Of a stretch of DNA of 64,000 nucleotides, positions 51,266 to 59,108 are shown piece after piece. Within the stretch, counting starts at the first letter, position 1. Each line of letters starts with the position of its first letter. The translations under genes were made by a program, and so were the position numbers. The stretch is from Pseudoroseomonas ludipueritiae (GTDB taxonomy: Bacteria; Pseudomonadota; Alphaproteobacteria; Acetobacterales; Acetobacteraceae): assembly GCF_014490445.1 (NCBI RefSeq), contig NZ_JACTUZ010000002.1, positions 1 to 64,000 of the forward strand, written 5' to 3'. The notes under the pieces were generated by a model. It saw only the letters and a program-made list of their open reading frames with translations, was not told the origin of the DNA and ran no database searches.

Positions 51266-52170
51266 GCGCCGCGACCGTGGAGCAGGCCGTCCTGATCGCC
51301 TGCGCGGATGGTGTGCGGCTGGGCGGCCATGTCTGGCCCGCGCGGGGCGTGCCACGCGGCGCGGTGGTGGTGAATGCCGCCACGGGGGTGCTGGCGCGCT
51401 ACTACCACCGCTATGCCCGCTTCCTGGCCGCTCATGGCTTCGAGGTGCTGACCTACGACTACCGTGGCATCGGCGCTTCCCGGCCCGCCAGACTGCGGGG
51501 CTGCGGCTATCGCTGGCACCAATGGGGCACGCTGGATTGCGACGCAGCGCTGCGCTTCATGCGGCAGCACCGGCCGGGCCTGCCGCTGCATCTGGTGGGC
51601 CACAGCATCGGCGGCTTCCTGCCGGGCTTCGCGGCCAGCGCGGGGGCCATCGGCCGCATCCTCACCGTGGGCGCGCAATATGCCTATTGGCGCGATTACC
51701 GCGCCGCCGAGCGGGCCGGCCTTTTCCTGAAGTGGCACCTGGCCATGCCGCTGATGACGGCGCTCTGCGGCTACTTCCCCGGCCGCCGTCTCGGCTGGCT
51801 GGAGGACCTTCCGGCCGGGGTGGCGCATGAATGGAGCTTCCGCCGCGCGCGCATGGAACTCAGCCTGCCGCCGCAGCAGCGCCAGCCGGTTCTGGCCCGC
51901 TTCGCGGCGGTCAAGGCACCGGTTCTGGCCGTCATTGTCGCGGATGACCCGCTGGGCACGGCGCCGGCCATCCGCCGTGGCCTGGGCTATTACCGCAACG
52001 CGCCGCGGCAGGAGGTGGTGATCGCCCCGGCGGATCTTGGCGTGGCCGGGATCGGGCATTTCGGCCTCTTCCACGCGCGCTTCGAAGGCAGCTTCTGGGT
52101 GGATAGCCTGGCCTGGCTGGCGGAGGGGACCAATCCCTGGGCAGGCCATCGGGCTGACTCGGCGGCCTGA
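51259..52170 (+). CDS. Alpha/beta hydrolase (serine type)
   Basis: The product is about 303 residues with a TTG start overlapping the cupin stop by 7 bp; GTG at 51277 is an alternative. It has the oxyanion region VVVNAATGVLARYYHRYARF, TYDYRGIGAS and the nucleophile elbow GHSIGGFLPGF (Ser nucleophile). A late GIGHFGLFH supplies the likely histidine. It belongs to a group of uncharacterised hydrolases related to serine aminopeptidases. Substrate unknown. Confidence 0.8.
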   Translation: MVSAATVEQAVLIACADGVRLGGHVWPARGVPRGAVVVNAATGVLARYYHRYARFLAAHGFEVLTYDYRGIGASRPARLRGCGYRWHQWGTLDCDAALRFMRQHRPGLPLHLVGHSIGGFLPGFAASAGAIGRILTVGAQYAYWRDYRAAERAGLFLKWHLAMPLMTALCGYFPGRRLGWLEDLPAGVAHEWSFRRARMELSLPPQQRQPVLARFAAVKAPVLAVIVADDPLGTAPAIRRGLGYYRNAPRQEVVIAPADLGVAGIGHFGLFHARFEGSFWVDSLAWLAEGTNPWAGHRADSAA

Positions 52171-52230
52171 TTGCCCCCAGGTAGCAGGCAGGAGGATGCG
52201 GGCCAGGCTGCCGCAGCCTCCGCCAGAACG

Positions 52231-53214
52231 TCAGTCCATCCGGGCGCCGCTGGCGCGCACGGCGGCCGACCATTTCTCCCGCTCCGCCGCGACGAAGCCT
52301 GCGAAATCGCCGGGGGATTCGAGCGGCACCACCTCTGCGCCGCGTTGGCGCAGCCGGTCGACAGTCCCTTCTTCCCTCATGCCCTTCCGGAAGGCGGCAT
52401 TGACCGCCGCCACCACCGGCGCGGGCGTGCCGGCCGGTGCGAAGATGCCGTCCCAGGCCGCGACCTCGAAGCCGGGCAGCACGGAGGCGACGGTGGGAAG
52501 GTCCGGGTGCGTGGGCAGCCGCTCACGGCTTGTCACCGCCAGGGCCCGCACGGCGCCGCCCTGCAGCAGCGGCGCGGCGGCGGGGATCAGGTCGATCGCC
52601 ATATCCACGCGCCCGGCGGCAAGGTCGGTCATCGCCGCCGCATTGCCACGATAGGGGATATGGACCAGCTCCACCCCCGCCGCGCCCCGGAACATCTCCG
52701 AGGCGATATGCCCCGTGGTGCCATTGCCGGCGGAAGCATAGGTGAGCTTGCCGGGCTGCGCCTTCAGCAACCGGATCAGCTCCGGCACCGTCTCCACCGG
52801 CAGGTCCTTGCGCACCACCACCACCAGGGCGATGCGGGACAGGGCCGCGACCGGGATGAAGTCGGCATCGGGGCGGAAAGGCAGCTTCGGATAGAGCGCC
52901 TCGTTGATCGCATGGGTGCCGTTGGTGCCGTAGAGCAGGGTGTAGCCATCGGGCACCGCGCGGGCGACGGCCTCGGCGCCGATATTGCCGCCCGCGCCCA
53001 CCCGGTTCTCCACCACCAGCGGCTGGCTCAGATGCGCCTGCGCCGCCTGGGCGGAAAGCCGGCCCAGCGTGTCACCCCCGCCGCCGGCGGCGAAGGGCAC
53101 GACGAGCCGGATCGGCCGGTCAGGCCAGCCCTGCGCCCGCGCGGTGCCGGAGGTGGCGGCCAGCGCCGCCGCCGCCGCCAACAGGCTCCGCCGCTTGGTT
53201 GTTATGTTCTTCAT
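52231..53214 (-). CDS. Bug-family tripartite transporter substrate-binding receptor
   Basis: The 327-residue protein has a signal region (KRRSLLAAAAALAATSGTARAQ, cut near 28) followed by WPDRPIRLVVPFAAGGGGDT, VVENRVGAGGNIGAEAVARA, KLTYASAGNGTTGHIASEMF and DLPTVASVLPGFEVA. It is the last gene of the minus-strand aromatic operon, 24 bp after the M29/NicX-like gene. It should capture the operon's substrate or a co-substrate. It is one of two Bug genes in the same operon, which is unusual. Confidence 0.92.
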   Translation of the reverse strand: MKNITTKRRSLLAAAAALAATSGTARAQGWPDRPIRLVVPFAAGGGGDTLGRLSAQAAQAHLSQPLVVENRVGAGGNIGAEAVARAVPDGYTLLYGTNGTHAINEALYPKLPFRPDADFIPVAALSRIALVVVVRKDLPVETVPELIRLLKAQPGKLTYASAGNGTTGHIASEMFRGAAGVELVHIPYRGNAAAMTDLAAGRVDMAIDLIPAAAPLLQGGAVRALAVTSRERLPTHPDLPTVASVLPGFEVAAWDGIFAPAGTPAPVVAAVNAAFRKGMREEGTVDRLRQRGAEVVPLESPGDFAGFVAAEREKWSAAVRASGARMD

Positions 53215-53238
53215 GGACGCCCCTCCCCTCGCGGCGCG

Positions 53239-54426
53239 TCAGACCGGATAGGCTTCGAGCAGCTCGACCGGATCGCCATAGGTCTCGGCCAGGGCGCGGA
53301 CCTTGGGGTCGCGCAGGGACATCAGGTAGCCATCCTCCACCAGCGTGCGGTTGCCGGCCACCACGGTGCTGTCGAAGGTGACGAGGTCCATGTGGATATG
53401 CGGCTCCTCCCAGTTCGGCATCACCCGGCGCAGATATTCCGAGGGCTGCAGCGCATTGATGCCGAAATGCAGCGCGCCGGGGGAATTCGGGCCGGCGGGG
53501 TAGATGTCGAAGCGCGGCGCCTTGGGGTTGTGGCCGCAGCCCACCTCTTCCAGCGTGCCGCCGATCAGGTAGTCGCGCATCACCTGCGCTTCCCAGCTGT
53601 CGCCATGCACGGCCTTCACCACGTCCTGCTCGAACTCGACGCCGACAGGCTCCTTGAACGGCTCGTCGAAACCCACGGCCCATTGTGGCCAGATGGTGCC
53701 GGTGACGCCGATCTTTTCCTCGGGCTGCAGGCCGACCATGCTGGGCTCGAAGAGATTGGGGCCATGCGTCGGCAGGTAATGGACGTAGCAGCCATCCTCA
53801 TCCGCCACATTGTGGCCGCGCCAGCGGTTGTGGCGGCGCAGGTGCTGCAGCATCTTCTCGCTGAAGGGCACGCGGAAATCGGTGCCGCGCGGGTCGGTGA
53901 CGCGCAGCGTGAAGTCGCCGGCCTCGGGGAACATGCGGCCGGTGGCGCGGATGATCTCGCCCAGCAGTTCCACCGGGAACTGCGCCTGCGGCGTGTGCAG
54001 CAGGTCCAGGTCGCGGAAGAAGGTGATCTTGACCCAGCGCTGCCCCTTGTTGCGCCGCAGCCCGATGCAATAGGGGTCCAGCACCGAGGCGAACCAGGTG
54101 GAGACCACGAAGGTCGCGCGCTCCAGCAGCGGCTTGGCTTCCTCGGGCACCGTGACGTAGCGCGTGGAATCGCCCATGTAGGAGATGAAGGTGGCACCGC
54201 GCCCGCGCGCCAGCCCCTGCACCGCCTGCACCACGCGCGGGTCGATCAGCGGGTCGGTCAGCATCACCACATGGTCGCCAGGGCGGATCGCCATGACGCG
54301 GCAGAAATTGTCCACGCCCTTCATGTAGTCGGCGGTGCTCGCCGGCTTGTGCTCCACCTTCCGCGGCAGGCCGCGGCGGGTGGAGGAGGCCATGATGTCC
54401 GGAACCTGGTTGAGGAAGCCTTTCAT
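53239..54426 (-). CDS. M29 aminopeptidase-like / NicX-like metal-dependent enzyme
   Basis: This 395-residue protein belongs to the thermophilic aminopeptidase (M29, AmpS) superfamily. That superfamily also includes NicX, the 2,5-dihydroxypyridine 5,6-dioxygenase of nicotinate breakdown. Candidate metal residues are E294 in LEEVGCGHNPKA and H345/D347 in PHIHMDLVTFDST, the H-x-D placement seen in both M29 and NicX. It lies between 4,5-dihydroxyphthalate decarboxylase-like and Bug genes in an aromatic operon. A ring-opening or other catabolic role is more likely than peptide hydrolysis. The sequence alone does not separate the two. Confidence 0.75.
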   Translation of the reverse strand: MKGFLNQVPDIMASSTRRGLPRKVEHKPASTADYMKGVDNFCRVMAIRPGDHVVMLTDPLIDPRVVQAVQGLARGRGATFISYMGDSTRYVTVPEEAKPLLERATFVVSTWFASVLDPYCIGLRRNKGQRWVKITFFRDLDLLHTPQAQFPVELLGEIIRATGRMFPEAGDFTLRVTDPRGTDFRVPFSEKMLQHLRRHNRWRGHNVADEDGCYVHYLPTHGPNLFEPSMVGLQPEEKIGVTGTIWPQWAVGFDEPFKEPVGVEFEQDVVKAVHGDSWEAQVMRDYLIGGTLEEVGCGHNPKAPRFDIYPAGPNSPGALHFGINALQPSEYLRRVMPNWEEPHIHMDLVTFDSTVVAGNRTLVEDGYLMSLRDPKVRALAETYGDPVELLEAYPV

Positions 54427-54449
54427 GGTCGTTTCCCTTTTTTCTTATC

Positions 54450-55439
54450 TCAGAGCTTGAAGGTTTCCAGCGAGGCCGGGTGGAACAGTTCCTCCGGCGC
54501 CAGCTTCCGCGAGGAAAGCCCCTGCTGGTGATGCGCCGTCAGGAAGGCCTCCAGCACATGCCGGTTCCCTTCCAGACCATAGGACCAGAAGTCGTGGCCC
54601 ATGAGCTGCCGCGCATGCTGCAACCGCTCCTCGACGAAGGGCAGCGTCACCTTGGTGGCGGCAGTGTTGGAGAGCTTCGCCATCGCGACCTCCTTGGCTT
54701 CCTCGAAAGCCTTGACGAGCGCGCCGGGCAGGTAGCGATGCTTCTCCACCACATCCTTGCGCACGCCCAGGATATGCATGATCGGGAACATGCGGTGCTT
54801 GCCGTACCATTCGGAGGCAGCGGCGACCGGGTCAGGCCAGAGCCGCCCGACCTGCGGATGCCCGCGGTCGAAGCAGGAGGGCGCGCGCGGGCCGACCACG
54901 GCATCGATCGTGCCATCCGCCAGGGCGGAGGAGAGCGTGGCGCCGGGCGGCAGGCTTTCCAGCCGCACATCGGGCGGCAGCTTCAGCGTGATCTTCTCCT
55001 CCCGCGACGGGTCCTCGTAGCCACCCCGCACCCAGGTCACGTCGGAGGGATGGACGCCGTATTCCTCCAGGATCATCCGGACCCAGACATTGGCGGTGAG
55101 CTGGTATTCCGGCAGGCCGATGCGCCGCCCCTTCAGATCCTCCGGCCGTGCGATGCCGCGATCGGTGCGGATGTAGACGGAGGTGTGGCGGAAGGCGCGG
55201 GAGGGGAAGACCGGGATGCCGACGTAGGGGCAGTCCCCGTTGGCCGTCTTGACCGTGAAGGAGGAAAGCGACAGCTCGCAGATATCGAAATCCGCATACT
55301 TGAAGGCGCGGAAGAAGATCTCCTCCGGGTCCAGGATCGAGAAGACCGGGTCGACGCCATCGATGCGCACGGTGCCATCCACCAGCGGGCGGATGCGGTC
55401 GTAATCGCCGATGGCGAGGGACAAGGGCAGAAGGGACAA
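54450..55439 (-). CDS. 4,5-dihydroxyphthalate decarboxylase-like (Pht5 family)
   Basis: The 329-residue protein has the periplasmic-binding-like fold of Pht5 with no signal peptide. It starts LSLAIGDYDRIRPLVDG, then has FDICELSLSSFTVKTANGD, GRRIGLPEYQLTANVWVRM, and YGKHRMFPIMHILGVRKDVV. Pht5 decarboxylates 4,5-dihydroxyphthalate to protocatechuate. The start is TTG with AGGAG 9 nt upstream. It lies 11 bp after the small DUF1508-like gene and 23 bp before the M29/NicX-like gene, in one operon with phthalate-type reductase and dehydrogenase genes. Confidence 0.82.
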   Translation of the reverse strand: MSLLPLSLAIGDYDRIRPLVDGTVRIDGVDPVFSILDPEEIFFRAFKYADFDICELSLSSFTVKTANGDCPYVGIPVFPSRAFRHTSVYIRTDRGIARPEDLKGRRIGLPEYQLTANVWVRMILEEYGVHPSDVTWVRGGYEDPSREEKITLKLPPDVRLESLPPGATLSSALADGTIDAVVGPRAPSCFDRGHPQVGRLWPDPVAAASEWYGKHRMFPIMHILGVRKDVVEKHRYLPGALVKAFEEAKEVAMAKLSNTAATKVTLPFVEERLQHARQLMGHDFWSYGLEGNRHVLEAFLTAHHQQGLSSRKLAPEELFHPASLETFKL

Positions 55440-55451
55440 GATACGCGGCTC

Positions 55452-55640
55452 CTAGCTGTTGCGGGCGCTGCTGGCGGCGGCTGCCAGAATTGCCACCAGG
55501 TCATTCTCGGCCGCCGCGGCGGATTGGTAGCGCGGCTGTGTTGTCACATATGGAGCCGGGGCGTCATGCGGATTGTAGATCTCCAGGAAGTAGCGGCCGG
55601 AGCGCTCGTCCCGTACAGGCTCGATGCGGATCAGGGGCAT
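55452..55640 (-). CDS. Small protein (62 aa), weakly DUF1508/YegP-like
   Basis: The 62-residue ORF begins MPLIRIEPVRDERSGRYFLE. It lies with 11-13 bp gaps between the Bug and decarboxylase genes, so it is part of the operon. RYQSAAAAENDLVAIL resembles the repeat unit of YegP/UPF0339 proteins (aromatic strand, Tyr, Ser/Lys, Ala-Ala-Glu-Asn). It has no membrane segment or cysteine. The similarity is by eye and the role is unknown. A regulatory or chaperone-like function is only a guess. Confidence 0.6.
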   Translation of the reverse strand: MPLIRIEPVRDERSGRYFLEIYNPHDAPAPYVTTQPRYQSAAAAENDLVAILAAAASSARNS

Positions 55641-55652
55641 GGTTGAACTTCC

Positions 55653-56636
55653 TTATTCGGGACGGATGCCGGCGGCCTTGGCGATTTCGCCATTCCGCGC
55701 CTGTTCTTTCTCCGTGAGGCGCGCGAAGTCCCCGCTGCTTTCCAGGATGGGCGTGCAGCCGAGGGCCGCGAGGCGTTGCACGACCTCGTCGTCGCGCAGT
55801 GCTTTCGCCGTGGCATCATGCACCGCCGCCACCTTCTCCGCCGGCAGGCCGCGCGGGCCCCAGATGCCGGTCCAGCCCTCGAAGACCATATCGGGGTAGC
55901 CCAGCTCCACCATGGTCGGCGCCTCAGGCAGCAGCGGCACGCGCTCTGTGGCGGTGACCGCGAAGGCCTTGAGCTGCCCGCCCTCGATCAGCGGCTGCAC
56001 GGCGCCGAGCGGCGCGAACATGAGGCTGACGGCGCCCGAGACCAGGTCGTTCACCGCCGGGCCGGAGCCGCGATACGCGACGATGGTGAATTCCGCGCCG
56101 AGCTTCTGCCCCAGGGCGGCGGCCCCGAGCTGGCCGACGGAGCCGAGGGTGGAACCGGCGAAGCTGAAGCGGTTGGGGTCCTGCTTCACCGCCGCCAGCA
56201 GCGCCTTCGCATCCGGCTGCCGGATATGGTTGGCGCCGCCCACCAGCACATAGGGAATGCGGACGGTGCGGGCGATGGGGGTGAAATCCGCCAGGGCATC
56301 GAAGGGCACGCCGCGCTGCACGAATTTCAGAACGAGATGCACCTCGTTCGAATAAAGCAGGTTTAGCCCGTCCGGCGCCGAGCGCGCTACTTCCTGCGCC
56401 CCGATCGCGCCATTGGCGCCGGAGCGGTTCTCGATCACCCAGGTCTGGCCCAGCCCTTCCGCGATGCGGCTGGACAGCAGGCGCGCGGTGACATCGGTGG
56501 TGCCACCGGGCGCATAGGGCACGATCAGCCGCGCGACGCTCCGCCCGCCCTGGGCCTGGGCCGCGGCAGGCAGCCCCAGCGCCGCTGCGGCGGCGAGGCG
56601 GAGCGCGTCACGACGCTTCCAGGTTCCGATGGCCAT
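55653..56636 (-). CDS. Bug-family tripartite transporter substrate-binding receptor
   Basis: The 327-residue protein has a twin-arginine-like leader (TWKRRDALRLAAAAALG, cut near AQAQ at 29). Bug motifs follow: RLIVPYAPGGTTDVTARLL, VIENRSGANGAIGAQEVA, FSFAGSTLGSVGQLGAAAL and LPEAPTMVELGYPDMV. Its start lies 29 bp inside the end of the Gfo/Idh/MocA gene, so translation is coupled. In phthalate degraders a similar receptor or permease imports the diacid; this one is the likely uptake receptor of the pathway. Confidence 0.92.
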   Translation of the reverse strand: MAIGTWKRRDALRLAAAAALGLPAAAQAQGGRSVARLIVPYAPGGTTDVTARLLSSRIAEGLGQTWVIENRSGANGAIGAQEVARSAPDGLNLLYSNEVHLVLKFVQRGVPFDALADFTPIARTVRIPYVLVGGANHIRQPDAKALLAAVKQDPNRFSFAGSTLGSVGQLGAAALGQKLGAEFTIVAYRGSGPAVNDLVSGAVSLMFAPLGAVQPLIEGGQLKAFAVTATERVPLLPEAPTMVELGYPDMVFEGWTGIWGPRGLPAEKVAAVHDATAKALRDDEVVQRLAALGCTPILESSGDFARLTEKEQARNGEIAKAAGIRPE

Positions 56637-57855
56637 AGCTTTCCTCCCAGTGTGTCATGGCCGTGTGTGCCGGCCCTTGATGCTTCAGCGTCACGTCCCG
56701 CCCGCTTCGGGCGGATTCCAGCAATGCGAGGCAGATCTCGGCCGTCGCCAGGCCCCATTCGCCGCTGTGCAGCGGGGGCAGGCCATGCATCACGGCGGCA
56801 TGAAGCTCATCGATGACCTCGGCGCGCGGGATCTCCGGCGGGGGCAGCGGCTCGAAGCGGCGCTCGTCGTCGCCATAGACCAGCACGCCCCGGGCGGTGG
56901 GCCGCAGGTCGGCCCTCTCGCAGGAGGCGATGACCAGGCCGAAATGGTTATAGGCCGGTGGCGGCGGCGCCTGGCGGGCCTCGGCGGCGCCGCTGCCCCG
57001 GCCATAGGCCCGCTGTTCCTTCAGCGCCGCTTCCTCCGCCGGGGAGGCCATGCGGCGCAGGGCCGCGCGGGCGGTGCCATAGGCGGCAGGGTCGCGGGGC
57101 ATGCCCATCTCCCCTGTCCAGTCCTGCAACTCGTCGGTGTCGAAATGGCCATGGCCGTTGTAGGTCAGCGTGGCGGAAAGGCCCTCGCCGAAATCCAGCA
57201 GCGCGTTATAGGCACCCTCCGTGCCCCGCGCCGGGTCCCAGACCGAGGCCGTGGCGCGGATGGCGCGGGCCGGGCGGCCGGCCAGCAGGCGCACCACCTC
57301 CACCTGATGCGGCGCCTGGGAGAAGATGGCGCCGCCGCCCTGCGCCGTGTCCAGTTCCTCCGGGCGGCGGGGGCGGTAGAGGTAGTCGGTGAAGTTCAGC
57401 GCCGTCACCATGCGCACCGCGCCGAATGCGCCCGAGCGGATCATGGCGCGCGTGCGGAGGTAAGGCGCGTCAAAGGAATGGCTATGGCCGACGATCAGGT
57501 GCACGCCGGCCTGCCGTGCGGCCTCCACCATGGCCAGGCAATCCGCGAGTGCGAGCGCCATGGGCTTTTCCACCAGCACATGCTTTCCGGCACCGGCGGC
57601 GAGGCGCACATGCTCGACATGGAACTGGTGCGGCGAGGCAACATAGACCGCGTCCAGGCCGGGATGGGCGCAGAGCGCCTCCACCGTCTCGTAGCCGCGG
57701 GCCTCGAAATCCGCTTCGAAGCGCGCGCGCGCCTCGGGCCTGGGATCGGCGGCGGCCACCATGCGGATGCGCGGGTCCCGCGCCAGGGTGGGCAGCATCA
57801 GCATGAAGGCCCGCCCCAGGCCCGCCACGCCCAGCCGGATCGGCGCTTCCGCCAC
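56608..57855 (-). CDS. Gfo/Idh/MocA oxidoreductase, Pht4-like cis-dihydrodiol dehydrogenase
   Basis: The 415-residue protein starts with GTG, 2 bp after the reductase stop. It has the Rossmann motif LGVAGLGRAFMLMLPTLA, VEKPMALALADCLAMVEAA (with the conserved EKP), VGHSHSFDAPYLRTRAMI and NFTDYLYRPRRPEELDTA. Length and motifs fit Pht4, which oxidises the cis-4,5-dihydrodiol of phthalate to 4,5-dihydroxyphthalate with NAD+. Position between the reductase and decarboxylase genes supports the same step here. Confidence 0.85.
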   Translation of the reverse strand: MAEAPIRLGVAGLGRAFMLMLPTLARDPRIRMVAAADPRPEARARFEADFEARGYETVEALCAHPGLDAVYVASPHQFHVEHVRLAAGAGKHVLVEKPMALALADCLAMVEAARQAGVHLIVGHSHSFDAPYLRTRAMIRSGAFGAVRMVTALNFTDYLYRPRRPEELDTAQGGGAIFSQAPHQVEVVRLLAGRPARAIRATASVWDPARGTEGAYNALLDFGEGLSATLTYNGHGHFDTDELQDWTGEMGMPRDPAAYGTARAALRRMASPAEEAALKEQRAYGRGSGAAEARQAPPPPAYNHFGLVIASCERADLRPTARGVLVYGDDERRFEPLPPPEIPRAEVIDELHAAVMHGLPPLHSGEWGLATAEICLALLESARSGRDVTLKHQGPAHTAMTHWEESYGHRNLEAS

Positions 57856-57857
57856 GC

Positions 57858-58838
57858 TCAGAGGTCCAGCACCAGCGTATCGGACCTGGCGCGGGAGACG
57901 CAGATCATCAGCGCCGATTTCCGCTCCGCCGGCGTCAGCACCAGGTCGCGGTGGTCCACCTCGCCGGACAGGTAGCGGGTGCGGCAGGTGCCGCAGGTGC
58001 CGCTTTCGCAGGAGGACGGCAGCTTGCGGCCATGGGCGCGCAGCACCTCCAGGATGGTGGTGCCCACCGGCACCTCTAGCGGCGCGCCATCCGGGCCGAG
58101 CTTCACGGAGAAAGGCTTGTCATCGGCACGCGGGCGGACGAGGTCCGAGCCGAAATCCTCGAAATGCACGGCCTCTTCCGGCCAATGGCCGGTCATGTCG
58201 CGCACCGCATCCATCAGCGGGCGCGGGCCGCAGCAATAGATGTGAGCGCCGGTCGGTTCCTCGAAGACCGGCCAGAGGTCATAGGCCTTTTCCGGGTCGC
58301 CCTCGTCGTGGTGCAGCACCACGGCATTCGTGCCGGCGAATTCCGGGGCGGCGATCTCGGCTCGGAAGGCGGTGCCGCCGGCGGCGCGGGTGAGATAGAA
58401 GAGGCGGAAGGGCTTGCCGCCCTCGGCCTGCAGGTAGCGGATCATGGCCAGGATGGGCGTGATGCCGATGCCGCCGGCGACGAAGATGTATTCCGGCGCG
58501 CGCAGGTCCAGCTCGAAGAGATTGCGCGGGGCCGAGACATCGAGGCTGCCGCCCACCTGGGTACCGTCGATCAGGCCGGTGGAGCCGCCCCTGCCGCCTT
58601 CCTCCCGCTTCACGGCGATGACGTAGCGGTCCCGCTCATGCGGGTCGTTGCAAAGGGAATAATTGCGCATGGCCCCGGAGGGCACGCGGACCGAGAGATG
58701 CGCGCCCGGCGTGAAGGGCGGCAGGTCCGCCCCCTGCGGGTGGCGCAGTTCGAAGAGCTGGATGCCATCGGCGGCGGGCTCGGCCCGGGCCACGCGCAGG
58801 GTCATCAGCTCCGCATCCGCTTCCGGTGCGTGGAGCAT
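57858..58838 (-). CDS. Phthalate dioxygenase reductase-type (PDR/VanB) flavo-iron-sulfur protein
   Basis: This 326-residue electron-transfer protein for a Rieske oxygenase has an FMN/flavin domain (LSVRVPSGAMRNYSLCND, with RxYS), an NAD domain (FVAGGIGITPILAMI and CCGPRPLMDAV) and a C-terminal [2Fe-2S] domain with C277, C282, C285 and C313 (SCESGTCGTC). The FMN-NAD-Fe2S order is the class IA phthalate dioxygenase reductase arrangement. It is the first gene of the minus-strand operon and is divergent from the Rieske oxygenase it should serve. Confidence 0.92.
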   Translation of the reverse strand: MLHAPEADAELMTLRVARAEPAADGIQLFELRHPQGADLPPFTPGAHLSVRVPSGAMRNYSLCNDPHERDRYVIAVKREEGGRGGSTGLIDGTQVGGSLDVSAPRNLFELDLRAPEYIFVAGGIGITPILAMIRYLQAEGGKPFRLFYLTRAAGGTAFRAEIAAPEFAGTNAVVLHHDEGDPEKAYDLWPVFEEPTGAHIYCCGPRPLMDAVRDMTGHWPEEAVHFEDFGSDLVRPRADDKPFSVKLGPDGAPLEVPVGTTILEVLRAHGRKLPSSCESGTCGTCRTRYLSGEVDHRDLVLTPAERKSALMICVSRARSDTLVLDL

Positions 58839-58886
58839 GGAACAGGTTTCCTCAGACGGTCTTCCGATTGCCGCCTGCGGTTATAG

Positions 58887-58902
58887 TTAGATACCTAAGT
58901 TT
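58887..58902. promoter_or_regulatory. Operator-like repeat copy 1 (TTAGATACCTAA core)
   Basis: TTAG-ATAC-CTAA is a 4-4-4 inverted repeat 49 bp upstream of the reductase start, directly upstream of a minus-strand TATAAC -10 candidate (58885-58880). With four more bases it matches copy 2 at 14 of 16 positions. It is the likely binding site of the MarR regulator encoded at 60518. Confidence 0.6.
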
Positions 58903-58952
58903 ATAAGCGCAAGGGCTTTGTGACGCTGGGCTGGTTCAACAGCATTATTTGC

Positions 58953-58971
58953 GATAATGAGAGGCATTCTC
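58953..58971. promoter_or_regulatory. Fur-box-like palindrome in the aromatic divergent promoter
   Basis: The 19 bp here match the classical Fur box (GATAATGATAATCATTATC) at 15 of 19 positions. AATGAGA (58956-58962) and TCTCATT (58968-58974) form a perfect 7-bp inverted repeat around 5 bp. It lies midway between the two operator copies. Iron control would make sense for Rieske enzymes, but this is inferred from sequence match only. Confidence 0.45.
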
Positions 58972-59037
58972 ATTGGTTTTAAAGTTACCTCTGGCTAAAA
59001 CATAAACCTCTTGACGAGAATGCCGCCGCTAAGAACA

Positions 59038-59053
59038 TTAGAGACCTAAGCTT
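59038..59053. promoter_or_regulatory. Operator-like repeat copy 2 (TTAGAGACCTAA core)
   Basis: TTAG-AGAC-CTAA repeats copy 1 in the same orientation 151 bp away, 59 bp upstream of the Rieske gene. It overlaps the -10 region of a plausible plus-strand promoter (TTGACG at 59011-59016 with AACATT 17 bp later). Binding here would repress the oxygenase gene. Confidence 0.6.
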
Positions 59054-59108
59054 TCTGCCGGTGCCATGACCATCCCAGCACCCGGCCCATGGGAAGGACG
59101 CGCCAAGC

